Of a stretch of 64,000 nucleotides of DNA, positions 20,317-30,732 are shown piece after piece. Made by a program: the position numbers and the translations under genes. The stretch's first letter is position 1. Every line of letters begins with the position of its first letter. The notes beneath the pieces are model-generated. The model made no database searches. It was not told the DNA's origin and worked only from the letters and a program-made list of their open reading frames with translations. Origin of the DNA: Symbiodinium microadriaticum. Lineage: Eukaryota; Sar; Dinophyceae; Suessiales; Symbiodiniaceae. The DNA is taken from positions 42,364 to 106,363 of the forward strand of contig LSRX01000829.1 in the NCBI GenBank assembly GCA_001939145.1. Direction: 5' to 3'.

Positions 20317-22487
20317 GTTCTATTTCAACCCCTTGGCCGATGCTCCTGGCACAGAGGCTCCGGCCACTATCCTCAATGCATCATGTTTGCATGCGGTCCA
20401 TCACCTTCCAGGAGGATCGCGCAAAGTTCCCGTGGGCTTTGCCGAAGAATCTATGGCCAAAGGACATGGAATTACGTGCGACAATGAATGCTGGCAGTTG
20501 GGCACATTGCAGGAAATTCCGGAGCTGGAGATGCACTGCAAAGCCTTGGGCCGCGTAATGCAGGAGGTGCCGGTCGAGCGGCGTTGTGAGTGCCGTGCCT
20601 CCCCTCACGTGATCAGGTGATCGGCCAGCTTGGAAAGCAAGTCGATCGGGTCATGGCCAGCAAGGTTCCCTGCCTGTTGCGCTTTATGGCAAGCTTCAAG
20701 AGGGTAGTCTCCAGCTGCAGCTGTCATGATGCCAGAGCTGGCCGGCACTTTGGAAGTTGAGAAATCCAGAACATGCCCCGAGGAATAGCAGGAGCACAGG
20801 AGCACATGGGGATTTGGCATTAGGCAGAACATTCGGCGGTGAGACCCGGGCCGAAGGAGTCTAGCACTTTCTGGACTGCAGATGAGCATGCTGAAAACTC
20901 GGGATACTGGCCAGAACTATACTACTATGGGTGCCAGTGGCAGTCAGTTGAGTTGAGTCAGTTACATTTGCATTCTTTGGTATCAGGTGCAAAGCTACAC
21001 CGCCAACCTTGGAAAGACTCTGAGCCGGGAGCCTGAGCCGTCTCGGGGCCCAGGACAGCTGCGAGTTTTCGACAGGTGAGACGGAGAAGTGCAAAGGCCG
21101 GCTGCTCTACTACTTTCCCCCCAAGGCCCCTGGCCTGGAGAGAGGGAGAGGCTCGAGGAGGGGACGGCTGGAAGGAGCGTTAAGCTGCATGCGGTGCAGG
21201 AAACGGGCGCAGCTCAAGGCTCCGCCGTGCCAGAGGAGGGCGGTTTCGTTTCGGTTTCGGTTGAGTACTCGATTTGGGCCCTTAATTGGGCCTTGCTTGC
21301 TCTTCGAGGATGGATGGATTGGCTGGTCTTCTTCTCAGTCGTGCCTGAACAGACCCTAGCGGCTCTGATTTCGAGCTACTGAGCAGCCACTGGTAAGGCA
21401 CAATGACTCGGGCTTCATGACGGGCCTGACCCCTGACATCTTCGCGACCTGGCCAAATGCTGGCCGCATGCGCAAGATGCCGTGATTTGACAGAGAGGTG
21501 TCTGGCACGGAGCTTCGACGTTTATGGTGTCTGTATGACAGCAAGTCTGAGGTAGATGATAAGGACGTGTAGCACTCAGCAGCAAGGCATCCAACATCAT
21601 CCAGTGGCAGCACATGACATCGCTTGTGCTGTCTGAGGGAGAGATGATTCCGAACCCTGATCCAGAAGGAGCTGGATTATGGGTTGTCGATCGCGACGGC
21701 AGCGTGCTCGCCTGAGACCTTGGTTCAGTCGTAGACAGACACTCATGTCGCACAAAATCGCAGGCAATCCGTGTGCGCATTCCTCGGGACTGCATGGCAA
21801 TCCAAGTGGGCGAGTGTACACAGGTCCTGGCCCCGGGCCACAGCTCAAGAGAATCTTGCTTTGCAGCCACGTGTTACCTCGTCGGGGACTGCATATGACA
21901 GAACGGGACGCTGCTCTCTAGAAACCCTTTGAGGTCGTGACTGCCGGAGAGTTTGTGGCGACCCCGCACTGTGTACGAGGTTGTCGTCCAGAGTACGCGA
22001 ACGGCCGCAAGGCTGGCTGTGGAGATATCACCGGGTTTCCTGCTGACGTGAACTTGCCGAAGGTTGCAAGAATCAGCTGTCCGTGCTTCGTGGACACACA
22101 TCCATCTTTCGAGCTGAGGCAACTTGGCACGAGCGTGGGGTGCAGCTTTACTTTGCTTCCCGCAAGCTGCCGCTCTGCTTCAGGATACCAGAGGGTGTGT
22201 CCCGCGAGGAGGTCCTGGCGAGAGGCTGCAGTGCACCATGTCGGAGTTTCTTTCAGGATCTTGCATTCGCTATGTGTTTGTTCTGCCTTGGGGCTGGAAA
22301 GGCCTTTCCTCCAAAGTACCTCCTCTGGGAGAACGGTGGGAGTAACTTGGCACAAGCGGGCTTCTGGAAGCTCCTCATGAGAAGCGCACGTCATCGTCTC
22401 AGGCCGGGACAAAACTTCGGTGACTTCCTAGGCTCAACCTTCCGCCGTTACTACGTCCGGGCCCTGGCCGTGCTGGTAGCGCTGTAG
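20317..22487 (+). CDS. 2-oxoglutarate/Fe(II) dioxygenase, isopenicillin-N-synthase-like (spliced)
   Basis: Exons that join in phase: 20317-20356 (FYFNPLADAPG), 20412-20468 (LPKNLWPKDM), 20513-20566 (IPELEMHCKALGRVMQE), 20617-20664 (VIGQLGKQVDRVMASK), about 20987-21030, about 21075-21125 (CKGRLLYYFPP), about 21303-21325 and 21398 onward, which together give the iron-binding GWHND followed by SGFMTGLTP, about 21611-21703 (IPNPDPEGAGLWV), 21764-21823 (VRIPRDCMAIQVGECTQ), 21934-22011 (TAGEFVATPHCVRG, second iron His), 22063-about 22130 (VARISCPCF, co-substrate Arg-x-Ser), and about 22146-22487 to a TAG stop. The layout matches plant-type 2OG-Fe(II) oxygenases annotated as isopenicillin-N-synthase-like; the substrate is unknown. 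One junction uses a GA donor and at least two use GC. Introns with both ends fixed are 44-110 nt. Confidence 0.87.
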
Positions 22488-22800
22488 CTCACGTGTTGCC
22501 AGCACGCAAAGAAGGACTGGGCCTTGAAGAAGAGCGAGCCTCCTGAAAAGAGGGCGAAGACGTCGTAAGAGTTTCACAGGTCTGCAGGGAATCCATGCCT
22601 GTTGAATTACCGGGCTTAGACATAGTCTGCCTGTGGAAGTTAGTGCAAAGAGCCGGGCCGCTAGGGCCCAGCATCTTGCCAGGACCTGCGAGGGCAGGCC
22701 CCAGCCATGTGGTTTTGTTGTTAACGAATAGATTTTGCTTCACCCGTTCCGACATAAAAAGCAGTAAAAAGCAGACGGCGCTTTTGCTGGGAGCGCAAGC
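22488..22800. other. intergenic stretch
   Basis: Between the dioxygenase stop and the next exon candidates. I see no coding signal beyond random short frames. Confidence 0.4.
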
Positions 22801-22811
22801 TCGCTGTTGTC

Positions 22812-23495
22812 ACAGCATATGAAGCTGTCCTCGACCAGTGGAAGGTGCTTTTCGCCATCTTCGGTGACAGTTTGACAGGCCAGGGAGGGTCTCGGAGTGC
22901 AGCGGGTGGACAGGTAGCAAGAGTCAGTGCAGGAACCATTTGGTTCTGTTCGTAGCCTGCTTTGCATTGGCTCGCATGAAGGACTCATGCTCATGGAGCT
23001 GACGGACAATGACGTCGCTGGCAACTGCTGCTCTGTTTTCGTCTGTCCGGGAGTTGCGCCGCAAATGCCACGATAACACGACAGCTGCTCTTCCGCCCGG
23101 CCAGGTGCTGTGAGCCTCATCTCCTTCATCGTCCGCTGTGACCAGGCTTGGAAGCCCCTTGCGGCTGCCTTTCCGTGCTTCTTTACATGTCTTGCGTCCG
23201 GTCGTGAGGCGCCCTTCGAGATGCAGGCGGCAGCAGGGCAATGTCTGGTTCAGCTGACCACGGCAGACTCCGTGTTCCTGTCGAAGACCGATGCAGGCAC
23301 TGTCTTAGAAACAGAGATGCCTACTGTTTGTGTATGTGAGACCCCTCTGAGCCTGCAGGCGGTGAGGACTGGCAGAACGAGCAAATTACCAAGCTCACCA
23401 ACATGCTTAATCGCGCTTGCCTCATGAGCCTCAGGCAGACTGAAGCTAGTTCTGCCATACATCACTTGGTCGCTCAGGTCATGTCAACGGTCTGA
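22812..23495 (+). CDS. unknown spliced gene
   Basis: Four + exon candidates with good codon character. About 22818-22914 encodes YEAVLDQWKVLFAIFGDSL and stops before GTAGCA. About 23008-23102 begins with Met and encodes SSVRELRRKCHDNTT, ending CAG|GTGCTG. A piece from about 23221 encodes MQAAAGQCLVQLTTADSVF. Exon 23359-23477 after a ctgcag acceptor encodes EDWQNEQITKLTNMLNRAC and a further helix, and either ends at CAG|GT or runs to a TGA at 23493-23495. The protein is helical and mixed-charge with no family I recognise. Phases between the first three pieces are not verified. Confidence 0.45.
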
Positions 23496-23608
23496 TTCAG
23501 GCGCGAATGGCATCACGGTGTTGGACACTTTGGTGAATGTATCCGAGACATCAAGTCGGGTTTTCCATCAGTAGAGCCGATTTTTGGCCAAAACACACGA
23601 GGGCAGGA

Positions 23609-23706
23609 GCCAAGCAAGGAAGGGAAGGCAGCTGAAGGAGGAGGGGACGGAAGGAAACGAGGGAGGGAGGAAGCAACGAAGGGAAGGAAGCAACGATTGA
23701 AGGACG
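23609..23706. repeat. polypurine (GGAA-type) tract
   Basis: Almost pure purine on +, with repeated ggaagg/gaggga units. It gives long but meaningless open frames on both strands. Confidence 0.8.
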
Positions 23707-23843
23707 GAACATACACGCACGTCTACACAAACTCACCCAACATATTAAGATGCTTGCATCCATGCGGAGCGCAGGTCAACAGTGACTCAGATTTTGGGAA
23801 GTTTGGGGAACTTCCTTCCTGCGGATGTTTCGGCATGTCAGGT

Positions 23844-23929
23844 GGGGGGGGGGGGGGTTTGGTGAGAGTTGGCAAAAGTGTGCACATATATATATATATA
23901 TATATATATTTTGTATTTATATTTATATT

Positions 23930-23964
<35 letters not shown>

Positions 23965-24091
23965 TCATATTTATATTTATATTTATATCTATATATTTAT
24001 ATACGTTTATATACATATATATATATACACATACATATATGTATACCTACATATATATATATATATGTATACACACACATATATATATAGT
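23844..24091. repeat. poly-G run and TA/TATTTA/TATGTA microsatellite cluster
   Basis: A run of 14 G (23844-23857) is followed after about 28 bases by roughly 200 bases of TA, TATTTA, TATGTA and CACATA units. The Ile/Tyr/Val-rich open frames here (for example 23697-24095) are artefacts of the repeat. Confidence 0.93.
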
Positions 24092-24607
24092 GTAGACGAT
24101 ATGTGCATGTAGCATCTATTGTACGGCCAAGAGACACAAGGTTGCTAGAAACAAAGACAGCACAAAAGGAAGAAGGACGCGGCATGGCTTGCCCTGTGAC
24201 CACGTGGCGTGCCGTATCCACAATGCATGAGAAGCCCGCCAACCCGAAGGGCATTATCCAGTTCGACATCGTAGAAGCCTTCGGCCGATGTATTTGCCAG
24301 CACCAGATGAGCTTGGAACCAAGATAGCGTGTAAGTTTGTGCCTTGGAAGCTCGGCTCTATGTGCCCCCAGGTCACGCACGGACGGATATCATAGTCAAA
24401 TACTTCCTCACAACGGTGAGAGCCCGAGTATGTCCAGGAATTTGCTCGTACGTGTCGCTTCTGCCAAGCTGCTACTTCGGTTGCCTTGTTGGCTCAAGCA
24501 GGAAATAGGCGTGCGGCGTCTTCATGAATCTCTTTGCGATAGGTGAGCAGAAGGCAAAAAGAGACTGAAGGTGATGGCTTTCCAGGGAATGAAGTATAGC
24601 CAAACAG

Positions 24608-24787
24608 GGTATCGAAATAGCGCAGCTGCTGATTTCGATGGCTGACGGCCGAAGGGTGTCCATGCAGCTGCAGCAGCTTCGATTCCAGATTTCAGCAGAG
24701 CAGCTCGTAAGCGAAGGAGATGATTTCGTTTGTGCCTTGGCTGTCAATTCAGACTGTTTGTTGTACAGCGCCGGGAGCAGACCGTAA
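24608..24787 (+). CDS. candidate exon, unknown protein
   Basis: After a caaacag acceptor, the + frame encodes GIEIAQLLISMADGRRV, then a Gln/Leu-rich helix (MQLQQLRFQISAEQL), then a non-polar segment, to a TAA at 24785-24787. A canonical GTAAGC lies after the helix, so the exon may stop there. No family is recognised. Confidence 0.4.
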   Translation, partial: GIEIAQLLISMADGRRVSMQLQQLRFQISAEQLVSEGDDFVCALAVNSDCLLYSAGSRP

Positions 24788-25801
24788 AGAAGATGCCGGA
24801 ATGTGTGTGTCTTCCGACTTACTTGCCGGCTTGTCCCTGCCGGAACTGATAGGTCCTCACCACCTGATGTCTCAAACGGTACAGCTTTGATTTTCTAAGC
24901 TGTCGGTGTTATTTGTAGAAGTCACAGTCTCAGCAATGTTTCGTCTTGACGAGTGTGAACATGTTCAGGTGTGTTAGTGTACGATTTGATTGACTGTCTT
25001 CCTGCGAAGACTGCTCCTTTCTGCTGCAGGTGCTCGAACATACCAGCTGTGTCAGGGACATGATCTGTATAATTGTGATGCCTCCTGATGACGAAGGTGC
25101 ATGCACAGTAGACTTGAAGTCCAATGCTGCCTACTGGTTGTGTCGACGCTGGTGATACTGATGCTTGCGCACCATCACTGCTATGACGATGACGATGTTG
25201 TTGACACTGATCAGCAGTTATGGTTATGATGATGGCGATGATTCCGATGGTGATGGTCAGGCACGTGCATGGGCACGGCGATGGCGACGTCGATGGTGAT
25301 GTTGGTGCTGCTCCTACGGGAGAGAGTATAGTGGTTAGTGTATGGTTAGTGTTGCCAGCCTGCATCGTTGAGAGTTGACACGAGCCAACCACCCGGTTTC
25401 CGACACGATGGGTTTTGGGTGTGTTCGGCCTCCTCCACCAGCGGACACGCTTGCACTTGCCGATAATGTTGGATCTGTGGAAATGGCCGACACCAGTTGG
25501 GTGTCCAGAGGGGGAAGGGGGGCAAGTGGCAGAAGCCAGTTACCGCATCAGTTTTAACTCTCTCGAGCCTTTGGGCCTGCCTTGCAATGTTTGCTAGCTG
25601 TTTGCCTGGCGAGGTAAGATTTGCAGCTTGGATGCAGATACCTGCCAGGGAGTCGCATTCCGTTTTGAATGTTTTTTGTTGGGAAATCAATCAGGTACAG
25701 AAGTTATGCACCAGCCAGTGCTCAGCTCAGCTGTCTGTGCTTCTACCAACGGCATAGACATGACTGCCGGTGATGTGCCGTGGACTTGCTGATCAGCCAA
25801 G
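24788..25801. other. intergenic stretch with GAT-rich repeat
   Basis: No convincing exon. About 25160-25300 is an imperfect GAT/GAC trinucleotide tract that gives Asp- or Thr/Ile-rich frames. The first half of the RING domain of the next gene should lie in its 3' part but was not found with confidence. Confidence 0.45.
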
Positions 25802-27307
25802 GTCGTGACCTGCTGCTCGCACCTGTTTTGTGGGCCGTGTTTTTCCCAATGGGTAGAATACCAGCGCGACGGCGCGGAGAAGCCCCTGCCCTCAGCACCT
25901 TGGGCATAAAAAGACCCCTGGCAATATCTGCTTTAATCCGATACCTTTTCTGGAGCGCCTATGTCCGAGGTGCCATGCCCAGCTTGCATGAGGCCTTTGA
26001 AGCGTGAGGACGTGAAGGCCTTGGAGCCCGAAGGCTCCGGAAGCATCCTTTGGCGCCTCTACAGTACCCAGAAAGTGCGATGTGCCAACCACCTGGAGCC
26101 TGGACTGCACATCCCGAAAGCTCTAGGAGAAGCCAGCGTAGCATTGCAGGACCTGTGCCACACCTCTACTTCACAATTTCCTGCTCCAAGAATGCTCAGG
26201 AGCATGGTGGAGCGTGCGTGTGGGTCGGTCCTCTCCTGGAGTACAAGGAGCACATGCATAAGTGTGTGGATGGAGCAGCTGCCTTTATCAAGGCTCGCTT
26301 AGAGCCGATGCCAGTGACGTTATTTTGCTCTTCCATCGCGACAGAGCCGTCGAAGGACATATCCAAGTCTTGTTCCAAATCGAATCCCCCGAATCCGCAG
26401 GCGCGAAACATGACTGATCTGGCAGGGAGGAAGGTTGTGGAAGCGCGAATCGGAGCTGGGCCAGACGATCTCCAGCCTGCCAAGCAAGCGGAGAAAGCTC
26501 CTAAACACGCGAAGGAAGCGCAGACGAAGTGGCAAGAAGATGCACAGACTGAATCTGCAAAGCTGGCACCACCAGCGGTCACAAAAGTCGTGCTCTGCCG
26601 ACACTTCGAGAGGCTTGGCACCTGCAGATTGGGTGCCAAGTGCCACGGCATCACAAAACCGGGTAGCGAAAACCAAGAGTTACTTTTGTTGTTGTATCGC
26701 GCAGTCAGGTTTTTCTGTTTGTAGCCTCAACAGCCGAAGGGTTCGCTGCTCAGGTGTACCTTTGCTCATGGCAAGGAGGAGTTGCAGACCCAACCAACTT
26801 GTAAGGGACTGCGCAAGACCATGCTGTGCCGTCATTTCCAGCAGGGCCACTGCCTGGAGCTCAGATCTGCCGGAGATTCGAGCGGAAGCAGAGGGCTTAG
26901 GAATGTGCCGAACCTTGGTGCAAACTCGCAAGGTTGGCGTGGTGAGAGCTGCATGTTCGCACACGGGGAGGAGGAGCTGAGGGACAAGAAGGTCTACCTG
27001 CCTCCGGAGGCGTCAGAGAAACGCATTATGGGCATCACCGACATGACACACCCCCTGTTACAGGTCCTCCTGCGCAAGTCGCAGCTTTGCCGACACTTCA
27101 TGGGGACAGGGGTTTGCTGGCTGCTCTTCCGCAAGATTCTGCAAGTGGCCATGAATCAGCATAGCAAGACATGAAGTTAGAATAAGCATCAGATTGACCT
27201 TCAGCCATTGTGTTTGTGGCCTCTGGCATGCGTCAACTCAATTCGCCGGGGCTCCGAGGTTCGGCGACTCTTGCAACTTCGCACACGGCGAAGACGACCT
27301 CCAAACT
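25802..27307 (+). CDS. RING/TRAF-type zinc finger protein with three CCCH fingers (spliced)
   Basis: Exon from 25802 encodes the RING core CSHLFCGPCFSQWVE. Exon 25970-about 26098 gives the closing CPACMRPLKREDV and LWRLYSTQKVRCANH, as in TRAF-type proteins. Exon 26191-26639 gives a TRAF zinc-finger half (HGGACVWVGPLLEYKEHMHKC), a charged Lys/Ala/Glu linker and the first CCCH half (LCRHFERLGTCRLGA). The finger is completed by CTFAHG in exon 26754 onward, joining in phase 2. That exon starts finger 2 (LCRHFQQGHC), completed by SCMFAHGEEEL near 26947-26985. Exon 27064 onward starts finger 3 (LCRHFMGTGVC), completed by SCNFAHGEDDL in exon 27259-27307 before a GTAAGC donor. RING and TRAF parts suggest ubiquitin ligase activity and CCCH fingers bind RNA. 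Both roles are inferred from the families. The N-terminal exons and exact edges of finger 2 are unresolved. Confidence 0.82.
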
Positions 27308-27679
27308 GTAAGCAAGTTGCGCCAATAGACCGACATCGGCAGGTGCTTGAGTTGTTTTAGCTTGCTGCAACTTCTTTCGCTTCGTTCAGAAGCCGAGAAG
27401 CCTGAAGTTTATTGCTCCGTCTCATTACATTACATACGCTTAATTCAGGACCTGCTACTCATGTCGCATCGTATAGAAATCCTGCAGAGTCGTTGCGTTG
27501 TTATCTCCGCCTGATTGGCTGCCAGAATCCATGCAGTCGAAGGCATGAGTTGTGGCTAGATCGTTGGCCAATTGCACAGTGCACCGCAACAGAGCGGTGC
27601 ACGTTCCATAAGCATGCGCCAAAGTTAAATTGATGACGTCTCACTATTTGGCTTCTGTTGGGAGCTTCTTAAGTCTTAC

Positions 27680-27866
27680 CCTCAGAATCCTGTATATAGC
27701 AGGCCCTGGCAGAGTCCGAGAGGAGGTGCCAGTCGAGCTTGGCCAACAGTGTGACAAGCTCGTGGGCCACGGAGTCCTTGCCCTTCCCCCGGCCCCTGGC
27801 TGTCCCTGAGCTGTAGTCGACGAACAAACTGCGGTGGTTTCTCCGCTTGAGTTGTTCCACGACGGT
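27680..27866 (-). CDS. minus-strand exon, unknown protein
   Basis: On the minus strand, after a cccag acceptor at 27867-27868, a frame encodes VVEQLKRRNHRSLFVDYSS, a Gly/Arg/Lys-rich turn, and the helices HELVTLLAKLDWHLLSD and ARACYIQDSE. It meets a canonical GTAAGA donor at 27678-27679, or reads on to a stop at 27669-27671. Codon character is clearly better than any + frame. No family is recognised. A possible upstream minus exon lies at about 28035-28200 (LLLVGGAVEEAVVDLG). The exon sits between + genes, so it breaks the one-direction order of this block. Confidence 0.55.
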
Positions 27867-28275
27867 CTGGGGGGCTCTGGAAAGGCTTTGTTTATGTGAG
27901 AGGAGAGGACCAGTCGCTTTGTATCGAGGAACTCAAACGACAGGTCCATCTGCTTTGCCGGAGTCTTCTGGCTCTGGTCGTGTACACAGGCTTTCGTGCG
28001 CCGTTTTGCGGCTTGCGACATCGACCCAAAATTTTAAGCGCGATGGAAAATCTTCTGCTGCGCCGCGGACCGCCGGCTCCTGCTCTGCTGCCTGGACGCG
28101 GTCTGGCTCGTTGCACCGAGATCCACAACTGCCTCCTCTACTGCTCCGCCAACCAGAAGAAGCTCAGGTTGGGATCTTGTAGCTTTTCGGCGGATATTCC
28201 AGAGCCTCCGAAACTGCAAGGCAGCACCTTGCGACGCAGAGCACCATCGTTCAGGCCGATTGGTGCGGACGTGCA

Positions 28276-28503
28276 GTGCTGGCAGAGACGGCAGAGAGCC
28301 GAAGAAGCAAGGACATCATGATCCCCTACGTGTACAACATTCTGCCAGCGCTGTTTGACAATCCTGCAGTCCTGCGCTCAGATGTACTGCAGGAACTGTC
28401 AGTAGGCATCGTTGTTCTTGCAGCTGCTGGCTTTGCCTGTCAGTGTGGCCCTGCGCTCATCGAGTGGCAGAACCTGAAGGCGCTCGAGAGCTACTGGTAT
28501 TGA
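28276..28503 (+). CDS. candidate + exon(s), unknown
   Basis: A + frame encodes YVYNILPALFDNPAVLRSD and, after a possible intron ending in ttcttgcag at about 28422, AAGFACQCGPALIEWQNLK, to a TGA at 28501-28503. It looks coding but has no recognised family. It may belong to the gene that starts at about 28.8 kb. Confidence 0.32.
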   Translation: MLAETAESRRSKDIMIPYVYNILPALFDNPAVLRSDVLQELSVGIVVLAAAGFACQCGPALIEWQNLKALESYWY

Positions 28504-28812
28504 TTCTAAGGCGCTTATGCCGAGGCAGTTTTCAGAGGGGTGGGCTGGAGGCAACATTGCAGACGTTTGTTGTCGTCACCTTCAACATCAATGTTCGATC
28601 CACAGCGGCGATTCTGCTGATAGCCTCTGAAGCGTTTGGCTGTTCTGGCTCTTGAGGTCTTTCGACCCCACTTGCGGGACTCGGACATGATCCCAAAGAT
28701 TTGCGAGGCTCTGTCTTGCAGGGCTGCGTAGCGGCAAGCATCCTGCTTGCGAAGGTGCCTCGCATCCTGACTCACATCTCCATGCTGGAGCTTCTGGTCT
28801 CTGCCATACTAC

Positions 28813-29759
28813 ATGTTGCGGAAGCACAGACAGAGCATCCCTGGGCTTGCGCTTGAGGTCAAAACGGCAATCAATGTGGACTACCCAAAGGGTCCGTCTT
28901 GCCCCCAGCTGTGCCACGCTGGTCTGGCTGCAGTTAGGCAGAGGAGGAATCAGTCTTGGACGAGGTTTTGCGACAAGCTCACTGAGACTCTCCAGGTGCA
29001 GCGATGCGAACATCATCTCTGCTGCATGCCCATGAAAGAAGTTCGCTGGAATAGATGCATGCAGGCAGCCTTCGATCAACTACCGGCGGAGAGTCAGGAA
29101 CGATGGTGTTTGCATGCTTTGGGGACCGGCATGCTGGGCAATCTGCAGGCTCGACTGCAAAGACGGATGACTTGCGAGCAGAGCATGCGCTTGCCCTTCT
29201 CGAGATCCTCTGTCAAGGCGAGGCAACAGAGCCAATCATTCGCCCTATCGTACGAAAAACCCCCGGCAGGCTGTCGAGCTGCTCTCGTTTGCTTTCGGTG
29301 CCCCAGAGGCCCCTACGCCAAGGGCCTTCCTCCTTTGTGTCCTGCCACGTGCGTTGGAATTGACTTGTGAGGCCTCACCAGAAGCAGCTGCTGCTAATCA
29401 TTCCACCAAGCAGCGCAAATGGCGGAATGCCAAGAACAAGGCAGCGGTGATGAAACGTCTCCATAAAGTGCAGCTGCAGCGCGACTTCTCGTTACTGCCG
29501 GGGTTCTGGAAGGCGAGAAGGAGGAAGAAGCTCTTCTCCATGCAGGCAGCGGCGGCAGCGAGAGAAAGTATACGTCTCAGAGTATATGTCACGTTGAGTT
29601 CATCTCGCGGCACTGGAGGCATCGAGCAAGAACGGGGAAGAGCCCGAAGCCGACGACGAGCAGGGCGAGGAGATGCGATTCACCGGAAAAAGGGCTTGGT
29701 GAACCTCTTGCATTCTCAAGGAGTCCGAAGACGACATGCCTCCGCTGGTCGCGGCCTGA
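28813..29759 (+). CDS. unknown helical protein with basic segment and acidic tail (spliced)
   Basis: Exon about 29167-29222 encodes DDLRAEHALALLEILCQGE and ends at a GC donor. After a 47-nt intron the exon from 29270 continues AVELLSFAFGAPEAPTPRA, then leads into a strongly basic helix (KWRNAKNKAAVMKRLHK, RRRKKLF). A further piece at about 29620-29690 is acidic (NGEEPEADDEQGEEM), and a last short exon reads ESEDDMPPLVAA to a TGA at 29757-29759. Earlier pieces at 28.8-29.1 kb (FCDKLTETLQ, AAFDQLPAESQERW) are plausible but their phases are not verified. The leucine-rich helices could be ARM/HEAT-like; no named family is assigned. Confidence 0.52.
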
Positions 29760-30732
29760 GTTCCACCGTCTTGGTAAGAGACCCGTGGCTTTGGAATGCA
29801 GCGGCCAGATTCCTGGCGATGGATGGGAAGCGAGTCTTGGCACAGCCGATGAGGTCCCGGATCAGAAAACACGCGACAGTCTATGTCCGACTGTCCGACT
29901 CTGTCCCAGCCAACCGGCTCACGGTTCAGGCCGGCGTTCCGCAGAAAGCCGTCTGCCAGCTAAGTGGCAGGGCTCCTGGATTGCTCTTGACTCTCCCCTC
30001 CAGTGTGGAGCGATGCGATCAACTTGTCTTCACAGTCTTCGCTCGTCCTTGTTTGTGTTATTCTGCTGTACATGATCAGGCATGTGTGAGCTTGCTCTTT
30101 TTCACGTCTGAACCTTGATCGCATGTGCTTGAGAGTGACGGGCACGTGCATGTCAGTTTTGGTGATTCGTGATTTATTTTCAAAGAGTGTGCTGCCGACT
30201 CTTTCCTGCTTCCGTAAACATTGCATTTCGTAACAATCGCAGGGGGCTCTGGGAGCCTAACTAGGACCAGAGCCAACGAAAATCCCCAGTTGGTGCTTGT
30301 GAAGCAAGGATGGACGCATCCTTGTGTACATGCTAAAACAACGGGCCAAAAAACGGGCCCCTGTGCGAAGATTAGCTGCCGCCGGATCAGGCAACAGTTC
30401 TCCATAATGTGCACGGTTGCCGAAATCTGATTGTCTGCATTGCCATGTACGCAACGCTTTTCATGGATTAGACATGATGGCTTTTACATGTCACATGAGG
30501 GCATGTGCAGACGTGCACCAATAGTTAACGACCTGATGGTCGTCGTCCACATCAAGCTTGGGTCTCGCAGTGCCGGACTGACTTGTGTCTAGAGTCTAGA
30601 GAGTTGTGGTGTTGGCGTCGTGGCGGCAGTCGGAACAGCAGTAAATGGTTTGCTTGAAGTTGTCCAGGCCTGCAATCACTCTCCTTCCTTTGCTCCTGCT
30701 GTTTGACACGTCACCCGACCTCTTGATGCGAG
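29760..30732. other. intergenic stretch
   Basis: The + frame of the previous gene stays open to 30118, but its composition after about 29770 becomes arbitrary. No splice-supported exon was found before the first U-box exon at 30733, although the start of that gene must lie in this interval. Confidence 0.4.

Noticed and set aside
23697..24095. Ile/Tyr-rich open frames on both strands
   Set aside because: Produced by the TA/TATTTA microsatellite.
29250..29269. A 20-base GT...AG segment that would also restore the frame, suggesting an ultra-short intron
   Set aside because: A 47-base intron with a GC donor at 29223 gives the same frame and fits the other introns of the window.
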